A stretch of 53,286 bases of DNA from Mycobacterium sp. NAZ190054 (GTDB taxonomy: Bacteria; Actinomycetota; Actinomycetes; Mycobacteriales; Mycobacteriaceae): contig NZ_LMVQ01000445.1 of the NCBI RefSeq assembly GCF_001545925.1, positions 1-53,286 on the forward strand, given 5' to 3'. Numbering within the stretch: the first letter of the stretch is position 1; the number at the start of each line of letters is the position of its first letter. The position numbers and the translations under genes are program-made. Under the pieces are notes generated by a model that was not told where the DNA came from, ran no database searches, and was given only the letters and a program-made list of their open reading frames with translations. This document shows, piece by piece, positions 1-8,290 of the stretch.

Positions 1-127
1 TAAGGCACGATGGGCAGTGAGGTGGAAGCCCGCATTGAACGCGTTCGCGATCACCTTCAACGGCCGGATCACTCCGACTGGCAACTAACCGATGCCAAGT
101 CAGATCCACCGTTTATCTGACAGTCCC
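1..127 (+). mobile_element. Right end of an IS256-type insertion sequence
   Basis: The window opens inside an insertion sequence. A partial transposase frame ends at 88, and the following 39 bases end in a stretch (about 100 to 127, finishing TGACAGTCCC) that looks like the terminal inverted repeat of actinobacterial IS256 elements. The left end lies outside the window, so the target duplication cannot be checked. The element abuts the exopolysaccharide locus. Family assignment rests on the transposase C-terminus and is moderately sure. Confidence 0.5.
2..88 (+). CDS. IS256-family transposase, C-terminal fragment (cut by window edge)
   Basis: The second forward frame is open from the first base and ends with TAA at 86-88. 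It gives 28 residues ending WKPALNAFAITFNGRI plus a short tail. The pattern of a Trp-Lys-x-Ala-Leu-Asn-x-Phe-Ala-Ile core close to the terminus is what I know from the end of mutator-type (IS256) transposases, which carry out cut-and-paste or copy-out transposition through a DDE active site. The catalytic part is outside the window. The first frame also gives a short open stretch (10-120), but it has no recognisable content. Confidence 0.5.
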   Translation, partial: KARWAVRWKPALNAFAITFNGRITPTGN

Positions 128-349
128 AGTCTCTAGGCCTTCCCGTTTCGGAGGTCGAATGACTTTGCCTAGCTCTTCGTTTGGGCAGGAAGCGACCGAG
201 CTAGCGACGGCTTAACCCAACTTCGCGAAGAGTCGCAACATCATGACGAGACAACGAGTTTCAACCCACGGGGACGGTCGCCGAGATCAGAATGGCGAGC
301 GTACGGCGGCTGCCAGACGACGCCGTAGCTCGCTCACCGTTAGGCTATT

Positions 350-1804
350 TTGGTGAGCCTTGCAGATGTTGCGGCCCGTGGTGCGGCGAAGACCATTGGA
401 GGCCAAGCCGTACGTATCACCATCCAGATAAGCGGTGTCGTAATCCTCAGCCGTCTGCTGGCCCCATCAGACTTTGGCCTAGTGGCCATGGTCACAGCCG
501 TGGCGAACATTGCACTCGTTCTTGGCGATTTCGGCCTATCGGCGGCGACGATCCAGGCAAAGTCCATCACACACAGGCAACGTTCGAACCTGTTCTGGAC
601 GAACGTTGCCATCGGCGTTGTACTGACACTGACTGTCTTCTTGCTCAGTGGTCCACTCGCATCGTTCTACGATGAAGCGCAGGTTGCTCCCATCGCTCAA
701 GCTCTGTCAGCAACCCTTCTGCTTAATGCCATTGGTAGTCAATTCCGTGCGCAGCTCGGCCGCGACCTGCGCTTCGGATGGCTTGCGATTACCGACATAG
801 TTGCTCCCGCAATCGCCCTGGCAGTAGCGGTCGCAGCTGCGCTGGCCGGGTTTGGAGTTTGGTCGCTGGTTTTACAGCCCATCACGCTCGCAGCAGCGAC
901 ACTCGCTGTTCTCGTCTGTTCGGCACGTTGGTTCCCAGGTTGGCCCGGACGGGCGCCAATGCGGGCACTTTACGCATTTGGCGCAGGCACTCTCGGAATC
1001 CGCCTCGCTACATACGTTTCAACGAATGTTGACAATATCATCGTCGGTCGATATTTCGGGGCCACCACCACGGGGTATTATTCGCGCGCTTACCAGCTCT
1101 TTCAACTTCCCTCGCAACAGATCGCAGGGCCGGCCGGGCGAGTGCTTTTCCCGATTCTTTCTATACTTCAAGACGATCACCCACGGTTTGAGGCCTATGT
1201 TCTCCGGGCACAACTTCTCTTCGCATATGCTGTGGGCGGGATCTTTTTTGCCCTTGCAGCAGGTGCAGATCCGATAGTTGACATTGCCCTCGGACCGGGA
1301 TGGGACCCAGCGAAACCGGTGTTTCTTGCCCTTGCGTTAGGTGGAATCTTCCAAGCGCTTACATACAATTACATGTTCGTTTTCCAGACCAAAGGGCTTG
1401 TAGGCTATCAACTGCGATTCTCGCTGGTGGGGCGCAGCATCATGGTCGCACTGCTTTTTGCTGGAATCCCATTCGGGATAGTCGGCATTGCGTGTGCTTC
1501 CGCCGCCGGACAAGCTCTTATGTGGGCCCTGTACACGTTCATCGCTGCTCCCCGCGCGGGACTTAGCAGGCGTAAGCTCGTGAAAATACCGGTCGCCGCG
1601 TATTCCATGTACGCGGTAGCCACCGCCGCTGGCCTCGTGGTAAGCCGGATTTCGGACTCTCTCGTGGCGCCGGCGCAACTCGTGCTAATACTTGCGACGT
1701 TCGTGGCTGTTGCAGCCGGCGCCATCATTCTCGTTCCACGGCTCCGCCAGGAATTGCGGATCGTGCGCTCGACTCTTGCGCGCGCGGTGCGATCTAAGGC
1801 CTAG
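350..1804 (+). CDS. Wzx-type polysaccharide flippase (MOP superfamily)
   Basis: The 484-residue protein is almost entirely hydrophobic, with about 12 to 14 predicted membrane segments. Its N-terminus (GGQAVRITIQISGVVILSRL followed by LAPSDFGLVAMV) is the classic opening of WzxC-like polysaccharide translocases. Members flip an undecaprenyl- or decaprenyl-diphosphate-linked repeat unit across the plasma membrane. The length is normal for the family. The start is TTG at 350, with GTG at 353 as an equally good alternative. It is the first gene after the insertion-sequence end and is transcribed with the pyruvyl transferase that follows. With the Wzy-type protein at 15530-16939 it gives the locus a Wzx/Wzy logic. 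Confidence 0.85.
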   Translation: MVSLADVAARGAAKTIGGQAVRITIQISGVVILSRLLAPSDFGLVAMVTAVANIALVLGDFGLSAATIQAKSITHRQRSNLFWTNVAIGVVLTLTVFLLSGPLASFYDEAQVAPIAQALSATLLLNAIGSQFRAQLGRDLRFGWLAITDIVAPAIALAVAVAAALAGFGVWSLVLQPITLAAATLAVLVCSARWFPGWPGRAPMRALYAFGAGTLGIRLATYVSTNVDNIIVGRYFGATTTGYYSRAYQLFQLPSQQIAGPAGRVLFPILSILQDDHPRFEAYVLRAQLLFAYAVGGIFFALAAGADPIVDIALGPGWDPAKPVFLALALGGIFQALTYNYMFVFQTKGLVGYQLRFSLVGRSIMVALLFAGIPFGIVGIACASAAGQALMWALYTFIAAPRAGLSRRKLVKIPVAAYSMYAVATAAGLVVSRISDSLVAPAQLVLILATFVAVAAGAIILVPRLRQELRIVRSTLARAVRSKA

Positions 1805-2291
1805 CCGTTTTCGCTGAATATTCTGTATTGGGGGATGAAGACAGGCGAAAACGCTGCCACAAGTTACCGGACTTCCCAACGGTTCAGAGCCCACCGGAGC
1901 ATTCGAAGTATTGTTCTGTCTTATGCAGCGGTCCCGGTGCCAAATACTGCGCCCTACTCGATCCACCAGTCACCGTGACTTGTCGTGCCGTACCGTCAAA
2001 GGAAGTTTCTATGCCCATTGGCACACGATTGCGAACGCCACGACCGCGCGTGGGTCGCCGGCGATGAGCCTGGGCGCTCTCTGCGACTGAGCATTCGGCA
2101 AGCCGATCCTGCACAAGGTTCGACCGGACCCCTAGGATAGCTGGACTACCGCCGACGACGTGTTGGTCACCGCATTCTTTACCGACCCGCCACCTGGAGT
2201 CGCCCACACAGATTGCAGTTCGTGCTGGTCGCCGCAACTATGTAAAGTCTCCATAGGTCTTTGGTTTTCCGCCGATCGGGAGGGTCGAGTA
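1805..2291. other. Intergenic, no gene recognised
   Basis: No reading frame here has recognisable content. Directly after the flippase stop there is a 9-bp perfect inverted repeat (1806-1814 with 1845-1853, loop of 30), too loose to call a terminator with confidence. An upstream in-frame extension of the next gene to 2160 exists but does not resemble its family. Confidence 0.4.
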
Positions 2292-3089
2292 GTGCCGGTT
2301 GAGGTTGTACATTTCAACCCAATGCGCAGACGCCCGGGACTATCTGGACGCCTAAGACCTCGAAGGCCACTGACCAACTTCGGTGACCTTATTGGGCCCA
2401 TGCTAGTTGCTCAAATCGTTTCAGAGCTCGGCCTTCGCGAGCCAGCCGAGAATCGACGTCTCGTCACCGTGGGATCGATTATGGCGAAGACCAAACCGGG
2501 CGATGTCATTTGGGGTACAGGCGTCAATGGGAAGAATATGGATACAGGTGCCGCACCGCATCTAGATGTCCGGGCAGTTCGGGGTCCGCGAACGCGAGAG
2601 ATGCTGATGTCGGTGGGCTCTTTGGTCCCTCCAGTGTACGGAGACCCAGCGTTATTATGGTCGCGTTATTGGCCACGAGAATATTACCTTTCAAGTAGCC
2701 CGAGCGTTCACCTCCGACCACTGACAATAGTGCCGAACTACAATGATGCAGGCACTATGGACGGTCCCGAGGTAGTGAGTCCCCTAGGCGTTCCACACGA
2801 TGTAATCCGCCAAATCGCCGCAAGCGAGTTCGTATGCGGTTCCTCCCTGCACGCAATTGTGCTCGCAGAGTCTTTCGGCATTCCGGCTCGTTTGGTGCGA
2901 TCCAAAGTTGAACCGCCGCTCAAATACGATGATTACTATATGGGCACCGGCCGCGAGACGTATTCTGTGGCTGAATGCGTGGAGGAAGCTGTCGCGATGG
3001 GTGGAGAGCGTCCCCCCTCCTTCGACATAGAAGCTCTGCGCTCGTCCTTCCCCGCCGACTTATATATCAACTCACCTCAAGCGCGATAA
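2292..3089 (+). CDS. Polysaccharide pyruvyl transferase (ExoV-like)
   Basis: About 265 residues. The stretch TNFGDLIGPMLVAQIV near the N-terminus, the middle segment DVRAVRGPRTREML, and GDPALL with CGSSLHAIVLAESFGIPARL near the end are the landmarks of the polysaccharide pyruvyl transferase family. The short form resembles ExoV of rhizobial succinoglycan. The enzyme moves pyruvate from phosphoenolpyruvate onto a sugar as a ketal, on the lipid-linked repeat unit in the cytoplasm, which adds a negative charge. The frame is open from 2160, but family-like sequence begins only at the GTG at 2292 (VPVEVVHFNP), which I take as start. A second, different pyruvyl transferase lies at 8291-9442, so the polymer may carry two ketals. 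Confidence 0.75.
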   Translation: MPVEVVHFNPMRRRPGLSGRLRPRRPLTNFGDLIGPMLVAQIVSELGLREPAENRRLVTVGSIMAKTKPGDVIWGTGVNGKNMDTGAAPHLDVRAVRGPRTREMLMSVGSLVPPVYGDPALLWSRYWPREYYLSSSPSVHLRPLTIVPNYNDAGTMDGPEVVSPLGVPHDVIRQIAASEFVCGSSLHAIVLAESFGIPARLVRSKVEPPLKYDDYYMGTGRETYSVAECVEEAVAMGGERPPSFDIEALRSSFPADLYINSPQAR

Positions 3090-3641
3090 CCGTCGACCGC
3101 TAACTACCGAATAAAGCCTCAGCCCTGTGCAGAGACTCCGATAGTACGGCGACACTGCGCTGTTCCACGCCTAGGCGATCCCTAGGAGAAGGTCTGGCCC
3201 GCTTATCGGCGGAATCCAGGCACGACATGCTTCAGCCTCGCCCACCTCAGGCAATGCTGCTATTCTCTCCGTGTCGAGTTCAGGGCGGGAGAGACCGACG
3301 CCGATTGGGGTAGGCACGTAACGAGCGGCGAAAACACAATTCACACCGGGGGAGGTAAGCGCTGAGCATTCCAGTGCCACCTTTATGATGACATCGAAAA
3401 TCCGGGTGGTGGCACGGTTTTCAAATCTTCTTGCGTCGTGCAATAAAATCTGCCATCGCAGTCCAACTGCGAGCCCCATGCGGCCGACCACCGTAGGTTA
3501 ACAACGTTGTACCGCTGCCGCCGAGGACGATTTTGGTGCTCTCGCTCGAATATTCCACCACCCAGTTAGGATTCACGCTAACGCTTTTGCATCGGCAGAC
3601 AGCACATCAAACACCGAAATTTCGTTCGAAGGCTGGAAACT
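3090..3641. other. Intergenic, no gene recognised
   Basis: About 550 bases with no family-like frame. A 106-codon frame on the minus strand (3171-3491) has no recognisable motif, and neither strand shows a convincing terminator. Given the nearby insertion-sequence debris, this may be decayed coding sequence. Confidence 0.35.
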
Positions 3642-4523
3642 TTGTATAGAAAACCCCTTTTGAAGGCAGCTATTAGCAATATCGGTGGTCCGAAGCCCAC
3701 TCGTTCGACGGGGATCATGTACTCTGATATGCATAAACTAATCTACTGCCCGATTCCCAAGAACGCGACGTCTTATCTAAGATCAGTACTTCTCCGAAAC
3801 GATCCGAACACCCAAGACTTCGATCCTGTTGCCGAAACTGCCCTCGAGTACTTAACTCGTAAGAAGTTTCCTGCAGAAGTAGCTACGCGGGAAGGAACCC
3901 TTCGGGAACGCCGCCTTCTCAGAAGTGGTGATTATACGAAAATTGTTGCGCTACGAGATCCAGCCAAGCGCCTTGTGAGTTGCTTTCTGGACAAATTCGC
4001 CAAGGCAAACACGCGAGACGAAGCGCAGATTGAACGGTTCTGCCAGGATGCTTCGTCCGTGCTGGGAAAGCGGATCACGAAGGACGATCTCAGCTTCGCG
4101 AGTTTTGCCGGCTACGTGTTTAAGGTGCCTGACTGGAGAAGCGACAGGCACTACCGTTCACAGGCCTCCTATCTTCGGAATATTCGGTTTGATCACTATT
4201 TCGATGTCAGTGAGATGACTGATCTATTAGCCTTTTTAACGAACCGAGGCCTGAACGTTACCCTGCCAAAGACTCGGAATCCGAGCGTGGATAAGAAGAC
4301 GCCATATTCCGATGAGGACTACGACTACACCATGAAACCCGCGAAGTTCCTCACACTCGGCGAGCTTAGAACTATGCCGGCATTTCCGCGTTATGATGCG
4401 TTTTTCGACGACGAATTGACTGGCGGTTTCGAGCAACGATATCAAGGAGATATCGACTTGTTCTGCTCGATGAAAAATGTCAACAGGGCCGACTACTTGA
4501 AACAACTGCGTGAACAGCAGTGA
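3642..4523 (+). CDS. Sulfotransferase family protein (carbohydrate-type)
   Basis: The sequence LIYCPIPKNATSYLRSVL contains the PK-x-[AG]-[TS]-S/T loop that binds the 5'-phosphosulfate of PAPS. VALRDPAKRLVSCFLDKF, about 80 residues later, matches the 3'-phosphate-binding motif (RDPxxRLxS). Both are hallmarks of the Sulfotransfer_2 (HNK-1-like) group, which sulfates sugar hydroxyls. Length (293 residues from the TTG at 3642, or 268 from the ATG at 3717) is normal; family members often start close to the PAPS loop, so 3717 is a fair alternative. In a polysaccharide locus the likely substrate is the repeat unit. The acceptor sugar cannot be read from the sequence. Confidence 0.7.
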   Translation: MYRKPLLKAAISNIGGPKPTRSTGIMYSDMHKLIYCPIPKNATSYLRSVLLRNDPNTQDFDPVAETALEYLTRKKFPAEVATREGTLRERRLLRSGDYTKIVALRDPAKRLVSCFLDKFAKANTRDEAQIERFCQDASSVLGKRITKDDLSFASFAGYVFKVPDWRSDRHYRSQASYLRNIRFDHYFDVSEMTDLLAFLTNRGLNVTLPKTRNPSVDKKTPYSDEDYDYTMKPAKFLTLGELRTMPAFPRYDAFFDDELTGGFEQRYQGDIDLFCSMKNVNRADYLKQLREQQ

Positions 4524-4663
4524 GCTTCCTTCCACCTGGCAAGATAGGCTCGGACGGGATGTGGCACGAACTTTATTCATACAGCCGCGCCGACCCGAGC
4601 AGTTCAGCACTAGTCAAAAACCGCCGGGAACCTGGCCCCATGTAGTGGACGCGAGACCGTTTA

Positions 4664-4972
4664 TTAGACGGTTTCCAACGGAACATCGGGTCGAAAACCG
4701 GAAGACTTCGCCGCCGTAGGCCGCAGCATCGGGATCTGGGTACTATTCGTGGCCACGAATAGTACCCGCGCCGTGTTCGTCGTGGCGATCAGGAACTGTG
4801 GGACCGACGGTCGCCACCACCCGCGGGAGCCGGCCGCTTTGCGGCGGGCGGCCAGCATGGAGCGGGGCCGGCCAGCGGTAGCGGCGATCGCCCGGGGGTG
4901 CGACAACCGCAGCCCACGCATCAACGCTTCGACGTCGGTGGGCAATGGCGGCGCGGTAGTGGTGGTGGTCAT
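4664..4972 (-). pseudogene. Truncated istB remnant of an IS21-type element
   Basis: Reading leftwards from the ATG at 4972, the frame gives MTTTTTAPPLPTDVEALMRG and RLSHPRAIAA, then ARRKAAG. These match the N-terminus of IstB-type AAA ATPases, the helper proteins of IS21 elements. No Walker A motif follows; the frame ends after about 100 residues in unrelated sequence, so the gene is broken. Its ATG overlaps the stop of the istA remnant by four bases (ATGA), preserving the usual istA/istB translational coupling. A 30-bp palindrome lies within it. Confidence 0.55.
4738..4767. repeat. Perfect 30-bp palindrome without spacer
   Basis: Two 15-base arms (GGGTACTATTCGTGG and its reverse complement) meet directly at 4752/4753. 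The symmetry breaks at 4737/4768. It lies inside the decayed istB fragment, so it is not a conserved coding feature. It could be an inversion or deletion joint left by element decay, or a dyad binding site. I can only state that the symmetry is exact. Confidence 0.9.
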
Positions 4973-5648
4973 GCGATTCCTGCCTCCCCCGTCGATGACG
5001 CTGCGGCCAAACAAGTCCATCCACTCGTGCCTTGCGCCAAGGAGGTGTCTTCGTCGGCGCCACGACGTACAAGGTCCAAGTCCCTGGCGGCCAGCATGGA
5101 GCCAAGGTCACCGGTGGCGAACCGGCCGTGCACGGCCGCATGTCCGAGTGCCCAGTCGAGATCAGCGCGGCCGACCAACGCGGACAGTTCGACGGCGTGG
5201 GCCATTTTCTGCAGGGTCCGTTCCGTCCCGACGGCAGCGGCTTCTTGAGCCACACCGCATCCGGCCCCAGCGACAGAAAGGTCTGCTCGGAGGCGGTGCG
5301 GACCCCGCACGCGGTAGTCCACGGGAACCCTGTCACGGTGGTCGGGGAAATGAGCATCGTCGATGGCAGGGCTACCGGGGTGGCACGCTGGTGCCGCGCC
5401 ACCCCGATCGGACGGCTGTCATCGAGAGCGCAGATGACCACCTCGTCGGTCCCGCGGTGATGGCGGATCCACACCGTCTGACCCAATAGTGTTGCCGGCA
5501 GCGAGTATTGACAGTGTTCGAAAGTGACCATCGGGGGTGTTGTCGGAAACCCGGCGGGAAACGACCATACCGTCGGCGAAACTATGGCGGTTTGGACGCG
5601 TTGGTCTCCGGTCTCCGTTTCGAAATGCGATGTCGAGACACTTGACAT
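4969..5648 (-). pseudogene. istA transposase remnant (C-terminal part, frameshifted), IS21 type
   Basis: On the minus strand one frame reads FEHCQYSLPATLLGQTVWIR then ASEQTFLSLGPDAVWLKK. Another frame continues AAAVGTERTLQKMAHAVEL and ALGHAAVHGRFATGDLGSML. This is the beta-barrel and C-terminal helical part of IstA (Mu-transposase-like C domain), split over frames with a shift near 5250. The N-terminal HTH and DDE catalytic core are absent. At 5518 and 5683 the 11-mer TCGAAAGTGAC is repeated, possibly part of the multi-repeat element end. The remnant shows that the locus was hit by at least two element types. Confidence 0.6.
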
Positions 5649-5715
5649 CGAGCGCAGCGCCGCTTGAATTGCGTCCGGTTATCGAAAGTGACTGTCGGGA
5701 AGCATGTTTTGGCAT

Positions 5716-6060
5716 GCACCGGCGGTCAGCCCCGGTCCAGCGTAGGACAGGGGCCTAGATTGACCGAGTGGGATGCCTGCAGCTTCTTGTGCGTTCACCG
5801 GCCGGCTCCGGACAAGTTGGTGCATGGCAATCCTTGATTCTGCAGCCGGCACGCAGGTTTCTCCGAAGCCCGCGGCAGCGAGGATTGATTGGCCGGGAAT
5901 GTGCAAGGTGCCGTGTGGCGCACGCAGCTCCCGATGCTTCAGCGAGCCGGTGGCTTCAACCGATCGTCGTTACGCTTTCGCCGCTACGGTATCAAGGCAC
6001 GCATACGTTGGTTGGCGCAAAACGCGTGCACGTCCACGGCGGGACTGGATAGGGGGAAGT
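5716..6060. other. Intergenic upstream of the SLC13 permease
   Basis: The reading frame of the permease is open far upstream (to 5773), but that stretch is Arg/Ser-rich, unlike a membrane protein, and no family landmark occurs before the GTG at 6061. I see no other gene and no clear promoter. Confidence 0.4.
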
Positions 6061-7842
6061 GTGACGACGGACGCGTGGATTACGCTTTGTGTGGTCATCG
6101 CTACTGTCGGATTTCTTATAGCGGACCGGTTCCGTCCCACCCTTGTAATGGGTGGAGCCGTTCTGACGCTGTACTTCCTGGGCATCATTGATAACGATCA
6201 GCTACTGGCGGGCGTCGCCAATGAATCCCTCGCGATCGTCGCCGCTCTTTATGTACTGGCCGGTGCCGCTGACATCACCGGAGCCTTCGAGGGTGCGACG
6301 TCGAGACTCCTCGGCGGAGCCACCCGAAGTCGACCTCGGCGCGAGTTGCTTCGCGTGTGCGGCCCGTCTGCCGCTGTATCGGCATTTATAGCCAATACGC
6401 CCCTAGTCGCGATGCTGGCGCCCCGAATCGTCCGTTGGTGCAGACGCACGGGCCGTTCACCGTCGCTGTATCTGATGCCGCTGAGCTATGCGGTGATCCT
6501 TGGTGGATCAATGACAATGATTGGTACATCAGTCAACCTTTTCGTCAACGACCTTATCGATAAAGCTGGACTGGGCCGACTTAGTATCTTCTCGATTCTC
6601 GGGATAGGGCTTCCGCTCACCATCGGCTGCATTCTGCTTATGGTCATGCTCGGTCCGCATCTGCTAAAGGAACGCGCGACGCCAGGCGAGATCCTCGCCG
6701 AGTCGGAACGTGAGTTCACGGTGGAGATGACGATTACTGCTGACAGCACCCTCGTCGGCGCCACAGTCGCTGAAGCAGGTTTACGCAATCTTGATGGCGT
6801 GTTTCTAGTCGAGGTCGAACGCGCAGGCAGGCTGATTTCCGCGGTTAGTCCCGACGAGGCATTGGCCGCTGGAGATCGGCTCGTTTTCGTCGGGAACCTT
6901 GCCAGGGTGTTGGACTTGCAAAGGATGTCGGGTCTGGTGTCCGCTGAAGCCCGTCACTTCGACGATCTCGCGCGCAATCCGCAGCGCCAATTCGTGGAAG
7001 CTGTAATTGGATCAGGGTCCCCACTCGTCGGATCGAGCCTAAAAGCTTCGGGATTTCGCCGACGCTACGGCTCTGCTGTTGTCGCCATTCACCGAGCTAG
7101 TGAGAAGCTCGACGGCAAACTTGGCGATGTTCGACTACGAGCGGGCGATGTTCTCCTAGTGCTCGCAGGGCCTGACTTCCGTCAGCGCTATCGCGAGCAT
7201 CGTGATTTCGCGGTCGTGTCGCCACTCAATCAAGATAGGCCGATAAGGCGCGAACACGCCAAGACTGTCGAGTTGACGATCGCTGCGTTGATAGTACTAG
7301 CCGGTACCGGACTGTTAGATTTGTTACAGGCGTCGCTCCTCATCGCTTTCGGGCTGATAGTCGCACGAATTGTCACACTTCAAGACGCTCGCCGATTCGT
7401 TGACGCCAATGTACTGCTGTTGATGGCAGCCAGTTTTGGTCTTGGCATTGCTGTTGAGCAAAGCGGCCTCGCCTCGTTTTTGGCGAATATGGTCGTTAAG
7501 TCAGCCGCACCCCTCGGAGATTACGGATTGCTGGCCGCGGTCCTGGCGGCCACTATGATCGTTACCGAGGTTGTTTCCAATACTGCGGCAGCAGCGCTAA
7601 TGTTTCCAATCGCCATCTCAATCGCCGAACTGGGTGGGGTAAACGCTATGCCTTTCGCGGTGGTCGTCATTTTCGGCGCCAGTCTTTCCTTCCTAACCCC
7701 TATCGGCTACCAGACCAACACTATGGTATGGGCAATGGGCGGTTATCGATACCTTGACTTCGCGCGCTTAGGTGCTGTACTTACGCTGTTTGTTATGGTC
7801 GCGACGCCATTATTGGTGCCGGTGTTTTTTCCGTTCCACTGA
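6061..7842 (+). CDS. SLC13/DASS-type permease with two TrkA-C (RCK_C) domains
   Basis: The 593-residue membrane protein has three parts. An N-terminal hydrophobic block with ANESLAIVAALYVLAGAADI and MTMIGTSVNLFVNDL matches half of a citrate-transporter-like fold. Two cytosolic TrkA-C-like domains follow (about 220-300 and 310-400, with MTITADSTLVGATVAEAGL and FVEAVIGSGSPLVGSSLKAS). A second hydrophobic block ends with TEVVSNTAAAALMFPIAISI and FLTPIGYQTN, the conserved SNT and TPxGYQTN signatures. The GTG start has a strong ribosome site (AGGGGGAAG just upstream). Proteins of this architecture import dicarboxylates or, in algae and some bacteria, sulfate. Next to a sulfotransferase, sulfate supply is an attractive but unproven role. 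Confidence 0.8.
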   Translation: MTTDAWITLCVVIATVGFLIADRFRPTLVMGGAVLTLYFLGIIDNDQLLAGVANESLAIVAALYVLAGAADITGAFEGATSRLLGGATRSRPRRELLRVCGPSAAVSAFIANTPLVAMLAPRIVRWCRRTGRSPSLYLMPLSYAVILGGSMTMIGTSVNLFVNDLIDKAGLGRLSIFSILGIGLPLTIGCILLMVMLGPHLLKERATPGEILAESEREFTVEMTITADSTLVGATVAEAGLRNLDGVFLVEVERAGRLISAVSPDEALAAGDRLVFVGNLARVLDLQRMSGLVSAEARHFDDLARNPQRQFVEAVIGSGSPLVGSSLKASGFRRRYGSAVVAIHRASEKLDGKLGDVRLRAGDVLLVLAGPDFRQRYREHRDFAVVSPLNQDRPIRREHAKTVELTIAALIVLAGTGLLDLLQASLLIAFGLIVARIVTLQDARRFVDANVLLLMAASFGLGIAVEQSGLASFLANMVVKSAAPLGDYGLLAAVLAATMIVTEVVSNTAAAALMFPIAISIAELGGVNAMPFAVVVIFGASLSFLTPIGYQTNTMVWAMGGYRYLDFARLGAVLTLFVMVATPLLVPVFFPFH

Positions 7843-8290
7843 AACTCGAGCGTCGGCATCATTCGGGAAGCGGTAGACGACGCGACGTAAGAACGCGCCC
7901 GAGACAAGTCGGCCGCGGTGAGTGTTTTTGGGCACGGTGATCGCTCCATAGGTGAGGTCAGCGCCCCTCCGGAGGAGGCGGTAGCATCGGATAATTATCC
8001 TTGCCTGGGGATGTCGATTGACGCGAAGCGAAATGTGGATCTCCTGCCCATGATGTCGGACAAGAATCAACACCGAACAAGGGCAATTTCTTCTGAAGAA
8101 CCACGATTAGGTCCCGCTCGGCACATATCCGGGGAGGTGTGTCAACGGCATATCGCTCATGGCGGTGGTGCATCGGGGCCGTTGCGCCGGTAGCCTACGT
8201 TTCGGCGGTGCGATGCTGCTCAGCATTGTGGGCGGGTGGTTTCCTAGCCCGACTGCGAGGCGCCTGTACATCTGGCGAGGGGGATTCTTT
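7843..8290. other. Intergenic, no gene recognised
   Basis: About 450 bases. Frames on both strands are short and carry no family landmark. The upstream extension of the next gene to 8159 looks non-coding. No promoter, terminator or RNA gene could be supported. Confidence 0.4.

Noticed and set aside
10..120. 36-codon frame in the first reading frame
   Set aside because: It overlaps the insertion-sequence end; the second frame shows transposase-like sequence instead.
3171..3491. 106-codon minus-strand frame between the pyruvyl transferase and sulfotransferase genes
   Set aside because: No recognisable motif, no clear ribosome site, and it lies in a region that looks decayed.
5773..6060. N-terminal extension of the SLC13 permease
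   Set aside because: Arg/Ser-rich, not membrane-like, and a strong ribosome site precedes the GTG at 6061.
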